A stretch of DNA of 64,000 nt from Lentilactobacillus parabuchneri DSM 5707 = NBRC 107865 (GTDB lineage: Bacteria > Bacillota > Bacilli > Lactobacillales > Lactobacillaceae): positions 212,451 through 276,450 of the forward strand of contig NZ_AZGK01000003.1 of NCBI RefSeq assembly GCF_001435315.1, given 5' to 3'. A model generated the notes under the pieces. That model was not told where the DNA came from. It saw only the letters and a program-made list of their open reading frames with translations, and ran no database searches. Every line of letters starts with the position of its first letter. Position 1 is the first letter of the stretch. The translations under genes were made by a program, and so were the position numbers. Shown here piece after piece: positions 17,979-26,328 of this stretch.

Positions 17979-18709
17979 TGACTGAAACAAAGCAGGTTGC
18001 GTTAGTGACCGGTGCCGCCAAAGGAATTGGGCTGGCAATTGCAAAACGACTTTTTGACGATGGTAAGACGGTCATCATCAATGCGCACCATGAACTTGAT
18101 GATGAAACCAAGGCAAAGCTCGCCGATGATGGTTATTCATTTGACGTTTACGTTGGCGACGTTGCCAATGAAGATGATGCAGAAAAGATGATCAATGATG
18201 TTGTTGATCAGTATGGTCAAATTGATATCTTGGTGAACAATGCCGGAATCACCAGAGACAAGCTGTTGAGCCGGTTAAAATTAGCGGACTTTAAAGCAGT
18301 TTTGGAGACGAATTTGGTCGGTGCCTTTAACATGACCAAGTTTGCCATGAAAGTGATGCAAAAAGCCCGCAAAGGCGCTATTGTCAATATCTCAAGCATT
18401 TCCGGACTGCATGGCAATTTGGGCCAGGCAAACTATTCTGCCAGTAAGGCGGGATTGGTTGGACTGACTAAAACGGCCGCCCGTGAAGGTGCCCTTCGGA
18501 ACATCCGCTGCAATGCGGTTGCCCCGGGGATGGTCAAAACCGACATGACCGAGAAGATGAGTGAACGGCGGCAAAACGAGTTCAATGAACAGATTCCATT
18601 AAAACGGTTTGCAGAGCCGGCAGAGATTGCCGATGCCGTGTCATTTCTAATTGAAAATCAATACATCACCGGCCAAGTGATGACGGTTGATGGTGGATTG
18701 ACGATTTAG
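17978..18709 (+). CDS. fabG: 3-oxoacyl-ACP reductase
   Basis: This NADPH-dependent reductase makes 3-hydroxyacyl-ACP. It is a classical short-chain dehydrogenase of 243 residues with TGAAKGIG for cofactor binding, NNAG near residue 88, and the catalytic Ser-Tyr-Lys set in NISSISGLHGNLGQANYSASK. The ATG overlaps the fabD stop (TAATG). Confidence 0.95.
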   Translation: MTETKQVALVTGAAKGIGLAIAKRLFDDGKTVIINAHHELDDETKAKLADDGYSFDVYVGDVANEDDAEKMINDVVDQYGQIDILVNNAGITRDKLLSRLKLADFKAVLETNLVGAFNMTKFAMKVMQKARKGAIVNISSISGLHGNLGQANYSASKAGLVGLTKTAAREGALRNIRCNAVAPGMVKTDMTEKMSERRQNEFNEQIPLKRFAEPAEIADAVSFLIENQYITGQVMTVDGGLTI

Positions 18710-18729
18710 ATGATTGAAGGAGTAATTAA

Positions 18730-19962
18730 ATGAGCAGAGTAGTCGTTACAGGAATGGGAGCTGTTACCCCAATCGGAAACGATGTGGACAGCTTTCTTGA
18801 AAATCTATTTGCCTCAAAGGTTGGGATCACCCCAATTACAAAATTTGATGCAGAACCCACTGGAATCACCGTCGCCGGTGAAGTAAAAGACTTTGATCCA
18901 TTGAAGCGGGTCGATAAGAAATTTGCCAAACGAAATGACCTTTTTTGTACGTACGCATTGTACACGGCAAAAGAAGCCATGGAGATGGCCGGCTTAGCTG
19001 ACGGCGGCGTTGACCCCGAAGAACTTGGCGTTATTTATGGTTCCGGAATTGGCGGCTTAACCACGATTCAAGAACAAGTGATTAAGATGCATGACAAGGG
19101 GCCAAAGCGGGTATCACCGTTGTTTGTCCCAGACTCGATTGTCAATATGGCTGCCGGAAACATTTCGATTGCTTTTAATGCTAGAAATACCAGCCAGGCG
19201 ATTGTAACTGCCTGTTCTTCTGGAACCAATGCCATTGGCAATGCGTTTGGATACATTAAACAGGGCAAAGCACAAGTGATGATTGCCGGTGGAACTGAAG
19301 CATCAGTCAATGAAATCGGGATTTCCGGATTTGCGGCTTTGACTGCTTTGTCGAAGGAAACCGATCCAAAGAAAGCGTCAATTCCGTTTGACAAGGACCG
19401 AAACGGGTTTGTCTTGGGTGAAGGTTCCGGGACGTTAATTCTGGAAGACTATGATCACGCGAAAGCACGTGGCGCTAAAATTCTTGCCGAAGTTGTCGGT
19501 TACGGAACTACGAGTGATGCTTATCACATGACTGCGCCGGATCCTGAAGGAAAAGGTGCTAAGCGCGCCATGCAGCAAGCTGTCAAGGAAGCCGGGATTG
19601 ACGAAACACAAGTTGACTATATTAACGCACATGGAACAAGTACCCATGCCAATGATAGCGCTGAAGCAAAAGCGATTAGCGAAGTCTTTGCCAACAACGA
19701 TCACGTTAAGGTCAGCAGCACCAAGGGGATGACCGGACATGCGTTGGGTGCTGCCGGTGCCATTGAAGCAGTGGCGACAATCGGTGCCATTCAACGCAAT
19801 CAGATGCCGGTTAACGTGGGCGTCGTTAATCAAGATGAAGAATGCAATGTTAATCTGGTTAACGAAGACAATAATCAAGCACCGGTTAACTATGCAATCA
19901 GCAACTCATTCGGCTTTGGAGGCCATAACGCCGTAATTGCTTTTAAAGGTTGTGATGAATGA
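18730..19962 (+). CDS. fabF: 3-oxoacyl-ACP synthase II
   Basis: This condensing enzyme elongates acyl-ACP with malonyl-ACP. The Cys-His-His triad is complete: Cys162 in TACSSGTNAIG, His in NAHGTSTHAND near residue 300 and His in KGMTGHALGAAG near 337. The 410-residue length is standard. GAAGGAG precedes the ATG. It is the only KAS I/II-type enzyme in the cluster. Its stop overlaps the accB start. Confidence 0.96.
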   Translation: MSRVVVTGMGAVTPIGNDVDSFLENLFASKVGITPITKFDAEPTGITVAGEVKDFDPLKRVDKKFAKRNDLFCTYALYTAKEAMEMAGLADGGVDPEELGVIYGSGIGGLTTIQEQVIKMHDKGPKRVSPLFVPDSIVNMAAGNISIAFNARNTSQAIVTACSSGTNAIGNAFGYIKQGKAQVMIAGGTEASVNEIGISGFAALTALSKETDPKKASIPFDKDRNGFVLGEGSGTLILEDYDHAKARGAKILAEVVGYGTTSDAYHMTAPDPEGKGAKRAMQQAVKEAGIDETQVDYINAHGTSTHANDSAEAKAISEVFANNDHVKVSSTKGMTGHALGAAGAIEAVATIGAIQRNQMPVNVGVVNQDEECNVNLVNEDNNQAPVNYAISNSFGFGGHNAVIAFKGCDE

Positions 19963-20435
19963 TGGACGAAAAAGAAATTGAACGGTTATTGGAAAAATTC
20001 GACCAGTCTTCATTGAAGAATTTCGAACTGACGCAAGATGATTTTAAATTGACATTCAGTAAACGTGACGAGGACCAGCACGCAGTTGTTGAAAATACGA
20101 CCGCAGCCGGGTCCGCTGCAGTTAATAGTACAGGGCATGAACAAAAAGTGCCTGTTCAACAATCAGTACCAGAAAATGAAGGCGCCCAAAACGTTTCTGA
20201 GATTAAAGCACCTTTGGTAGGTGTCGTCTACTTTGCGCCAAGTCCGGATAAGCCTGTGTTCAAAAAGCAGGGCGATCACGTTGAAAAAGGTGACGTGGTT
20301 TGCGTTATTGAAGCAATGAAGATGGTCAATGAAGTTAAAAGTCAGGTTTCTGGAACCATCAGCAATATTTTGGTTGAAGATGGCAGTATGGTTGAGTATG
20401 ACCAACCGATTTTTCAGGTAACCAAGGGGGAATAA
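19959..20435 (+). CDS. accB: biotin carboxyl carrier protein of acetyl-CoA carboxylase
   Basis: This is the swinging-arm subunit that carries carboxybiotin between AccC and AccA/AccD. The 158-residue protein has an N-terminal helix, a flexible linker rich in Ala, Val and Gln, and a C-terminal biotinyl domain with Lys121 in IEAMKMVNEV as the biotinylation site. Two adjacent ATGs (19959 and 19962) are possible starts; the first overlaps the fabF stop. Biotin is probably attached by the BirA encoded at the end of this operon. Confidence 0.94.
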   Translation: MMDEKEIERLLEKFDQSSLKNFELTQDDFKLTFSKRDEDQHAVVENTTAAGSAAVNSTGHEQKVPVQQSVPENEGAQNVSEIKAPLVGVVYFAPSPDKPVFKKQGDHVEKGDVVCVIEAMKMVNEVKSQVSGTISNILVEDGSMVEYDQPIFQVTKGE

Positions 20436-20436
20436 G

Positions 20437-20853
20437 ATGCAACCAGATGTACAAGATGTGATCCCACAACGCTATCCCTTCCAGATGATTGATCGGTTTC
20501 TTGACGTCAAGCCGGGTGTGAGTGCCAAGGCGGTCAAATTGATTTCAATTAACGAATGGTTTTTTGCCAACAAGAAAGCGGACAATCTGGTGGTCCCACG
20601 CCCAATTATGATTGAGTCGATGGCCCAAACGGGGGTCGCCGCAATTTTGTCAATGCCTGAGTATTCCGGCAAAAACGCCTTTTTTGGTGGTATCAAGGAT
20701 GCCGTTTTCCAAGACGATTTTCGTCCTGGGGATCGCTTAGAGTTTGAAGTGGAATTAAAAAAGCTCAAGCACAATATCGGCTTAGGTCACGGAACAATTA
20801 CCCGAGATGGGCAGAAAATTTGTGATGCCGATTTAATTTTTGCAGTTGAGTAA
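20437..20853 (+). CDS. second FabZ-like hot-dog protein with a degenerate active site
   Basis: The 138-residue protein is clearly FabZ-related (VIPQRYPFQMIDR opening, GGIKDAVFQDDFRPGDRLEF middle, C-terminal strands). The catalytic block GHFPGNPVMPG of FabZ is replaced by a stretch reading WFFANKKADNLVVPRPIMIE, so the histidine is missing while the downstream Glu (MIESMAQ) remains. Lactobacilli commonly keep two fabZ genes in this cluster. Because it sits between accB and accC it may be a non-catalytic partner, a dehydratase with a different mechanism or specificity, or an accessory of chain-length control. It should not be called a normal FabZ without assay. Confidence 0.85.
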   Translation: MQPDVQDVIPQRYPFQMIDRFLDVKPGVSAKAVKLISINEWFFANKKADNLVVPRPIMIESMAQTGVAAILSMPEYSGKNAFFGGIKDAVFQDDFRPGDRLEFEVELKKLKHNIGLGHGTITRDGQKICDADLIFAVE

Positions 20854-20866
20854 TAGAGGTGAGCGG

Positions 20867-22246
20867 ATGTTTAAAAAAGTATTAGTTGCCAATCGTGGCG
20901 AAATCGCCGTACAGATTATCCGGGCACTCCACGACATGAATATTACCGCCGTGGCAGTTTATTCCAGTGTTGATAAGGACAGTTTGTTCGTTCGCCTGGC
21001 TGATGAGGCAATTTGTATTGGCGGTCCGCAGCCAAGCGAGTCTTATTTGAATATGGCCCAAATCATCAGTGCGGCTAATTTGACCGGCTGTGAAGCCATT
21101 CATCCCGGTTACGGCTTCTTATCCGAGAACGCGGAGTTTGCCGAACTGTGCGAGACCTGCCACATTAAGTTTATTGGTCCCAGTCATGAGTTGATTTCGT
21201 TGATGGGTGATAAATCAAATGCCAGAGAAGCCATGAAAAGAGCCGGCGTTCCGGTGATTCCTGGAAGCGATGGCGTTGTCAGCACGGTCGCTCAGGCCAA
21301 ACGTGTCGCCGAAGACATCGGTTTTCCGGTTTTGTTAAAATCTGCTGCCGGAGGTGGTGGCAAGGGCATTCGTGAAGTTGACGATCCCGACGCCTTACAA
21401 GCGGCTTTTGAACAGACACAACAAGAAGCACGGCTTTCCTATGATGACGAAGATATTTACGTTGAAAAGCTGATCCGCCACGCCAAACACGTTGAAATGC
21501 AGGTCATTGCCGACACGTTTGGCAATGTGGTTTATTTACCAGAGCGGGACTGTTCGCTACAGCGCAATCATCAAAAAGTCATCGAAGAAAGTCCATGCCT
21601 GTTGATTTCGCCGGAAGAACGAAAACAATTAGGCGAAATTGTTGCCAATGCGACATTGAAATTAGGGTATACCAACACGGGGACTTATGAGTTCTTAATG
21701 GACGACGCGCACCATTTTTATTTCATGGAAATGAATACGCGGCTTCAAGTCGAACACACGATTACCGAAGAAGTGACCGGAATCGAACTGGTCAAGGCCC
21801 AACTGGCCGTGGCTGCGGGCGAAAAGCTGGCCTTTAGCCAAGCAGATGCCGCTGTCAAGGGTCATGCGTTGGAGTGCCGGTTGAACGCAGAAGATCCTGC
21901 CAACAACTTTGCTCCTCAACCCGGCCAAATTAGTCAATTACTTTTCCCGGCAGGTTCACTCGGTGTTCGAATTGATTCCGGGGTAACGGCTGGAAGCTTT
22001 ATTTCACCGTTTTACGATTCCATGATTGCCAAGCTGATTGTCCACTTAAATGATCGGGATGCCGTGATTGCAAAAATGAAACGCGTTTTAGGCGAACTTG
22101 AAATTGAAGGCATCCAGACCAATCAAGATTTCTTGAAAGCTTTGATTGGGACCGATCAGTTCAAGCAGGGCACTTATTCAACCAGTTTTATTGAAAATGA
22201 TGTTTTAAGTGACAAGGAGGGGTTCCATGTTACGGAGTCGGTTTAA
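20867..22246 (+). CDS. accC: acetyl-CoA carboxylase biotin carboxylase subunit
   Basis: This is the ATP-grasp enzyme that carboxylates biotin on AccB with bicarbonate. It starts at an ATG at 20867 behind AGAGGTGA, giving MFKKVLVANRGEIAVQIIRA, the canonical opening. The glycine-rich ATP loop KSAAGGGGKGIREV lies near residue 160 and the active-site EMNTRLQVEHTITEEVTG near 285. Length is 459 residues, normal for the family. The open frame extends upstream to 20840, but without a ribosome site there. Confidence 0.96.
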   Translation: MFKKVLVANRGEIAVQIIRALHDMNITAVAVYSSVDKDSLFVRLADEAICIGGPQPSESYLNMAQIISAANLTGCEAIHPGYGFLSENAEFAELCETCHIKFIGPSHELISLMGDKSNAREAMKRAGVPVIPGSDGVVSTVAQAKRVAEDIGFPVLLKSAAGGGGKGIREVDDPDALQAAFEQTQQEARLSYDDEDIYVEKLIRHAKHVEMQVIADTFGNVVYLPERDCSLQRNHQKVIEESPCLLISPEERKQLGEIVANATLKLGYTNTGTYEFLMDDAHHFYFMEMNTRLQVEHTITEEVTGIELVKAQLAVAAGEKLAFSQADAAVKGHALECRLNAEDPANNFAPQPGQISQLLFPAGSLGVRIDSGVTAGSFISPFYDSMIAKLIVHLNDRDAVIAKMKRVLGELEIEGIQTNQDFLKALIGTDQFKQGTYSTSFIENDVLSDKEGFHVTESV

Positions 22247-23069
22247 TATGCCTAGCCACGAAGAATTAGTTAAGCGAATGGACAGTATTCCCGACCATAT
22301 TCTCCGCGAATGTCCAATTTGTCACGCAACGTTTTTTTCACTGCGGGCCGGGTCAAACAAAACCTGTCCCAATTGTGGCTACGGATTTCGAATTACGGCT
22401 AAGCGGCGCGCAAAGATCACTTTTGATTCCTTTGAAGAAATCGATCGGCAAATGACGATTCCGGATCGTTACACGGACGAAAAGTACCTGGCCAAGGTCA
22501 AAAAAGCCAAGAAGGTCACCGGCATTAACGAAAGTGTCTTGACCGGGATTGGAACGCTTGACCACCAGCAGGTTGGTGTCGGGATCATGGACCCGTTTTT
22601 CGTCATGGGGAGCTTGGGAAGTGCAACTGGTGAAAAGATTACCCGTTTGTTTGAAGAGGCAACTCGAAAGCATTTACCGGTTGTCATGTTTACCGCCTCT
22701 GGGGGTGCCCGGATGCAGGAGGGAATTCATTCTCTGATGCAGATGGCCAAGGTATCCAGTGCGGTTGAAGCACACAGTCAAGCAGGTCTCTTTTATATCG
22801 TTGTACTTTGCGACCCAACCACTGGTGGGGTGACGGCCAGCTTTGCCATGCAGGGCGATATCATTTTAGCTGAACCCCACGCACTGGTTGGTTTTGCCGG
22901 CCGGCGGGTGATTGAGCAGACAATTATGCAAAAGCCGCCAAAGGACTTTCAGAGCGCTGAAACCGTGATGAATCATGGGTTTATTGACGCGATTGTTCCC
23001 CGAAAAGACATGAAGCAGACGTTGTCCAAATTGATTTCTCTGCACACAAAGGAGAATGTATATGGTTAA
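22227..23069 (+). CDS. accD: acetyl-CoA carboxylase carboxyltransferase subunit beta
   Basis: This is the zinc-binding half of the carboxyltransferase that moves CO2 from carboxybiotin to acetyl-CoA. The four-cysteine zinc ribbon is visible as CPIC and CPNC about residues 31-53. Later FTASGGARMQEG and DPTTGGVTASFA are the acyl-CoA and oxyanion segments. The ATG at 22227 is preferred because AAGGAGG lies just upstream, which makes it overlap the accC end by 20 bases; the ATG at 22248 is an alternative. The product is 280 residues. Confidence 0.94.
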   Translation: MLRSRFNMPSHEELVKRMDSIPDHILRECPICHATFFSLRAGSNKTCPNCGYGFRITAKRRAKITFDSFEEIDRQMTIPDRYTDEKYLAKVKKAKKVTGINESVLTGIGTLDHQQVGVGIMDPFFVMGSLGSATGEKITRLFEEATRKHLPVVMFTASGGARMQEGIHSLMQMAKVSSAVEAHSQAGLFYIVVLCDPTTGGVTASFAMQGDIILAEPHALVGFAGRRVIEQTIMQKPPKDFQSAETVMNHGFIDAIVPRKDMKQTLSKLISLHTKENVYG

Positions 23070-23832
23070 TAAAACTGCATATGACCGGGTTAAGGCAGCT
23101 CGCCGACCGGATAAAATCGGCACCAGTGAACTTATCCATGGGTTGACGACCGACTTTTTCGAACTTCACGGCGATCGCTTAGAAGCCGATGATCAGGCGA
23201 TTATTGGCGGCGTTGGCCTGTTGAAGGGAAAGCCGATCACGGTGTTTGGCATTCAAAAGGGTAAAGATACAGACGAAAACATTGCCCGCCACTTTGGCAG
23301 TCCAACGCCAGAGGGGTATCGTAAAGCGCTTCGCTTGATGAAGCAGGCGGAAAAATTTCACCGACCGATTTTGAGCTTGGTAAATACACCTGGGGCTTGG
23401 CCGGACGTTGAATCCGAGTACCATGGTCAAGGATCAGCGGTGGCGCAAAACATTTTACAGGGCATGCAGCTCAAGGTTCCCTACGTGACAATTATTGTCG
23501 GCGAAGGGGGCAGCGGCGGCGCGCTTGCTTTGGCGACAGGAGATCGAGTCTGGATGTTTGAAGACAGCATCTACTCGGTTCTCTCACCGGAAGGCTACGC
23601 CAGCATTATGTGGAAAGATTCATCCAAGGTTCAAGAAGCGGCGGAAGAGCTTAAATTAACACCGGAAGCGTTATTGAAAGATGGTATTATTGATAAAATT
23701 ATTCATGAATATAAATCCGGTGATGATTTGACCCCGCTGATTGACATGCTGGACGATGCGTTTTCTCACCTGGCTGAACTGCCGGCTGATGAACTGGTTG
23801 AACGCCGTGTTCAACGTTATCGTAATTTTTAG
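23062..23832 (+). CDS. accA: acetyl-CoA carboxylase carboxyltransferase subunit alpha
   Basis: This is the partner of AccD in the carboxyltransferase heterotetramer. The 256-residue form is the short type found in lactobacilli. Key blocks are FELHGDRLEADD, VNTPGAWPDVESEYHGQG and the oxyanion-forming GEGGSGGALALATGD. Two ATGs are in frame; AAAGGAG ends one base before the first (23056) but seven before the second, so 23062 is chosen. It overlaps the accD end by eight bases, and the two subunits are probably made in equal amounts. Confidence 0.94.
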   Translation: MVNKTAYDRVKAARRPDKIGTSELIHGLTTDFFELHGDRLEADDQAIIGGVGLLKGKPITVFGIQKGKDTDENIARHFGSPTPEGYRKALRLMKQAEKFHRPILSLVNTPGAWPDVESEYHGQGSAVAQNILQGMQLKVPYVTIIVGEGGSGGALALATGDRVWMFEDSIYSVLSPEGYASIMWKDSSKVQEAAEELKLTPEALLKDGIIDKIIHEYKSGDDLTPLIDMLDDAFSHLAELPADELVERRVQRYRNF

Positions 23833-23859
23833 TTGAAGAACAGATTTGGAGGCTCAAAT

Positions 23860-24618
23860 ATGAGTGGCTTTTTAGATGGAAAGACAATCGTCATTATGGG
23901 GGTTGCAAATAAACGCAGTATCGCTTGGGGCTGTACCCAAGCAATCTTGGATCAGGGTGCCAAAGTCATTTTGTCTTATCAAAATGATCGCATTAAGAAG
24001 AGTTTGGAACGTTTCGTTCCTGACGACCTTGATTTGATTGAGTGCGACGTTTCAGATGATGCCAACGTTTCGAAGGCGTTTGAAGAAATTGGCCAAAAGT
24101 ATGGCAAAATCAACGGTGTCATTCATGCGATTGCCTTTGCAGACAAGGATACGTTAACTTCTGGTCTGGTGAACACTACAAAAGAAGGCTATGATTTAGC
24201 ACAAAATATTAGCGCTTATTCATTAATCTCGGTTGCCCGTTACGCACAGCCGGTATTGAATAATCCAGCTAGTATTTTGACGTTGACTTATTTTGGGTCG
24301 ACTCGGGCTATCCCCAATTACAACATGATGGGCGTTGCCAAGGCTGCACTTGAAGCCAACGTTCGCTACTTGGCTTCTGATCTTGGCAGTGACGGCATTC
24401 GTGTGAACGCCATCTCGGCTGGGGCGGTTAAAACCTTGGCTGTTACTGGGATCAAACATCACAGTGACTTGCTAAAGGAATCAGAATCACGAACCGTTGA
24501 TCAAAAGAGTGTCACAACCAATGAAATTGGGAATGTTGCCGCCTTTTTGATGAGTGATTTATCAACTGGGATGACCGGTGACGTGGTATACGTTGACAAA
24601 GGTGTCCATTTAATTTAG
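23860..24618 (+). CDS. fabI: enoyl-ACP reductase (NADH) FabI
   Basis: This enzyme carries out the final reduction of the elongation cycle. It is a divergent short-chain dehydrogenase with the FabI-specific GVANKRSIAWG cofactor loop, the active-site tyrosine region LTYFGSTRAIPNYNMMGVAKAA (Tyr-x6-Lys spacing) and a C-terminal TGDVVYVDKGVH. Length is 252 residues. TTTGGAGG points to the ATG at 23860 rather than the in-frame TTG at 23833. It is the only enoyl reductase seen in the cluster; no FabK-like gene is present here. Confidence 0.94.
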   Translation: MSGFLDGKTIVIMGVANKRSIAWGCTQAILDQGAKVILSYQNDRIKKSLERFVPDDLDLIECDVSDDANVSKAFEEIGQKYGKINGVIHAIAFADKDTLTSGLVNTTKEGYDLAQNISAYSLISVARYAQPVLNNPASILTLTYFGSTRAIPNYNMMGVAKAALEANVRYLASDLGSDGIRVNAISAGAVKTLAVTGIKHHSDLLKESESRTVDQKSVTTNEIGNVAAFLMSDLSTGMTGDVVYVDKGVHLI

Positions 24619-24647
24619 ATCTAACGATGTTTTGAGTGGGGTGGGAA

Positions 24648-25640
24648 ATGATGAATCACCAAGACCAAATTTTGATGGCGCTGCTAAAAGCAAACGGGCG
24701 TTACGTTTCAGGAAATACGCTTGCCAAAAAGTTTGATATCAGCCGCCCCGCAGTCTACAACAATATCTTGAAACTCCAAGAATGCGGTCATGTGATTTCC
24801 AGTAAAAAGGGCTTGGGCTATGCTTATCAAAAATCGCGGGTGTTTAATCGTCAAGTTATTGACCATTATCGAACGACGACGCTTCCGGTCAACATCCATA
24901 CCTTCAGCAGCGTGGCGTCAACGAATGACTATGCCAAGCAGTTCAGTAGTGCTAATCAGGTTGAACTTCCGCAAGTCTTTTTGGCCGATACACAAACCAA
25001 AGGCCATGGCCGGCTCGGCAGACACTTTTACTCTCCAAGTAAGGGTGGCATTTATATGAGTATCCTGCTGCCGATTCACAGTCGGATTACGATTCATTCC
25101 GGGTTGTTGACCACAGGCACAGCCGTTAGCGTGGTGCGGGCGTTAAAACAGTTTTTCGCCAACGCTGATTTCCGGGTTAAGTGGGTTAACGACATCTTGG
25201 TGCACAATAAGAAGTGTGGCGGAATTTTGACCGAGACCGTGACAAGCCTGGAAGATGGCTCACACGAAAGCGTTGTGGTCGGAATTGGGCTCAACATTGA
25301 CTCCGACAATTTTCCTGCCGAGATTCAACAAAAGGCCGGCGCAATTGTGACCAAGAGTTCAGTTGATAAGAATCGAATTGCTGCCAGCATCATTGATAAC
25401 TTCTTTTATATGTATCAAACCTATGAGAGCGGCACCTTTCTCAAGGAGTACGCAAGGCTTTCTGAGACGCTGGGCAAACGAGTTGAGGTTGTCATGGGAA
25501 ATCAAACGGTAACTGGAGTGGCTGATCATTTCACTCATGAAGGTGCGTTGGTGATTCAAAAAGATTCTGGCCAGACTGCGACAATTTCAAGTGGTGAAGT
25601 GACGAAAGTCTATTTGCCGGAAAATCAGTACCGTGGCTAA
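24648..25640 (+). CDS. birA: biotin-[acetyl-CoA carboxylase] ligase with N-terminal HTH (BirA)
   Basis: This enzyme activates biotin to biotinyl-AMP and attaches it to AccB. Residues 1-60 form a winged helix DNA-binding domain (NTLAKKFDISRPAVYNNI), so it may also repress biotin genes. The catalytic core contains GHGRLGRHFYSPSKGG and KWVNDI, and the C-terminal SH3-like lid is present. The product is 330 residues from the ATG at 24648; a second ATG follows immediately. It closes the fab operon, matching the need for biotin by AccB, and the biotin transporter gene bioY follows. Confidence 0.92.
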   Translation: MMNHQDQILMALLKANGRYVSGNTLAKKFDISRPAVYNNILKLQECGHVISSKKGLGYAYQKSRVFNRQVIDHYRTTTLPVNIHTFSSVASTNDYAKQFSSANQVELPQVFLADTQTKGHGRLGRHFYSPSKGGIYMSILLPIHSRITIHSGLLTTGTAVSVVRALKQFFANADFRVKWVNDILVHNKKCGGILTETVTSLEDGSHESVVVGIGLNIDSDNFPAEIQQKAGAIVTKSSVDKNRIAASIIDNFFYMYQTYESGTFLKEYARLSETLGKRVEVVMGNQTVTGVADHFTHEGALVIQKDSGQTATISSGEVTKVYLPENQYRG

Positions 25641-25657
25641 CATTTTTAATAATTTGA

Positions 25658-25696
25658 CGGTTAATCGACTTGTTTAAGTGGCTTAACCGCCTTTTT
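25658..25696 (+). terminator. terminator after birA, before bioY
   Basis: The arms cggttaa (25658-25664) and ttaaccg (25683-25689) with inner actt/aagt pairs are followed by CC and five T residues. It would end most fab operon transcripts, with possible read-through to bioY. Confidence 0.65.
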
Positions 25697-25711
25697 GAAG
25701 GGTGACATTAA

Positions 25712-26255
25712 ATGAAGATTCGAGACATTGTCCAAACGGCCTTAATCACGGCCGCAATTATTGTCATAGGAATGATTCCCCCAATTCCATTAGGATTTAT
25801 TCCGGTGCCAATTGTCATGCAGAATCTGGGGATTATGCTTGCCGGCATTGTTCTGGGTGCCAAAAAGGGGACGATTGCCGTTTTCATGTTCTTGTTACTG
25901 GCATTTCTTGGCTTTCCAGTTCTGAGTGGCGGTCAAGCAGGGCCAGCGGTCTTTATTGGGACGACAGCGGGCTATTTGCTGGGTTGGCTAATAACGCCCG
26001 CAATGATGGCTTACGGCCTCTCTAGGCCAATTGTGAGCCGTTCATGGGGGGCAACTGATTGTCATCTGGATAACGGCCGTCTTGATTGTTGATGCAATTG
26101 GCTCGCTTTGGTTGTCGGTTGTGACGCCAATTTCGCTGACGGGTTCGTTAATGTCAAATCTGGCCTTTATTCCAGGCGATTCAATTAAGGTGTTTGCCGT
26201 TTATTTGATTGGTGTGCGAATGAAGGCACTGACGACGACTCCGGTCGTTAAATAA
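25712..26255 (+). pseudogene. bioY: biotin transporter S component BioY, disrupted by a frameshift
   Basis: The first 110 codons encode a typical BioY membrane protein (IPLGFIPVPIVMQNLGIMLAG, LSGGQAGPAVFIGTTAGYLLGW). At a run of six G (26046-26051) the frame is lost and would stop at 26092. Removing one G restores the expected C-terminus, QLIVIWITAVLIVDAIGSLW followed by LMSNLAFIPGDSIKV, ending at 26255. The total of about 180 residues would be normal for BioY, the substrate-binding part of a biotin ECF transporter. The cause is a recent mutation, phase variation in the G tract or a sequencing error; the sequence cannot tell which. Confidence 0.85.
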
Positions 26256-26270
26256 ATATGAGCAAACAGG

Positions 26271-26320
26271 AAAAGCGTTTTGATCCCAGTCATTGAGAAC
26301 TGGGGTCAAAACGCTTTTTT
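26271..26320. terminator. bidirectional terminator between bioY and the reverse-strand membrane protein
   Basis: Nineteen-base arms (26272-26290 and 26299-26317) pair with a single G-T and enclose an eight-base loop. T runs flank both sides as read from each strand, so it can serve both converging genes. Confidence 0.85.
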
Positions 26321-26328
26321 GGTTGGCT

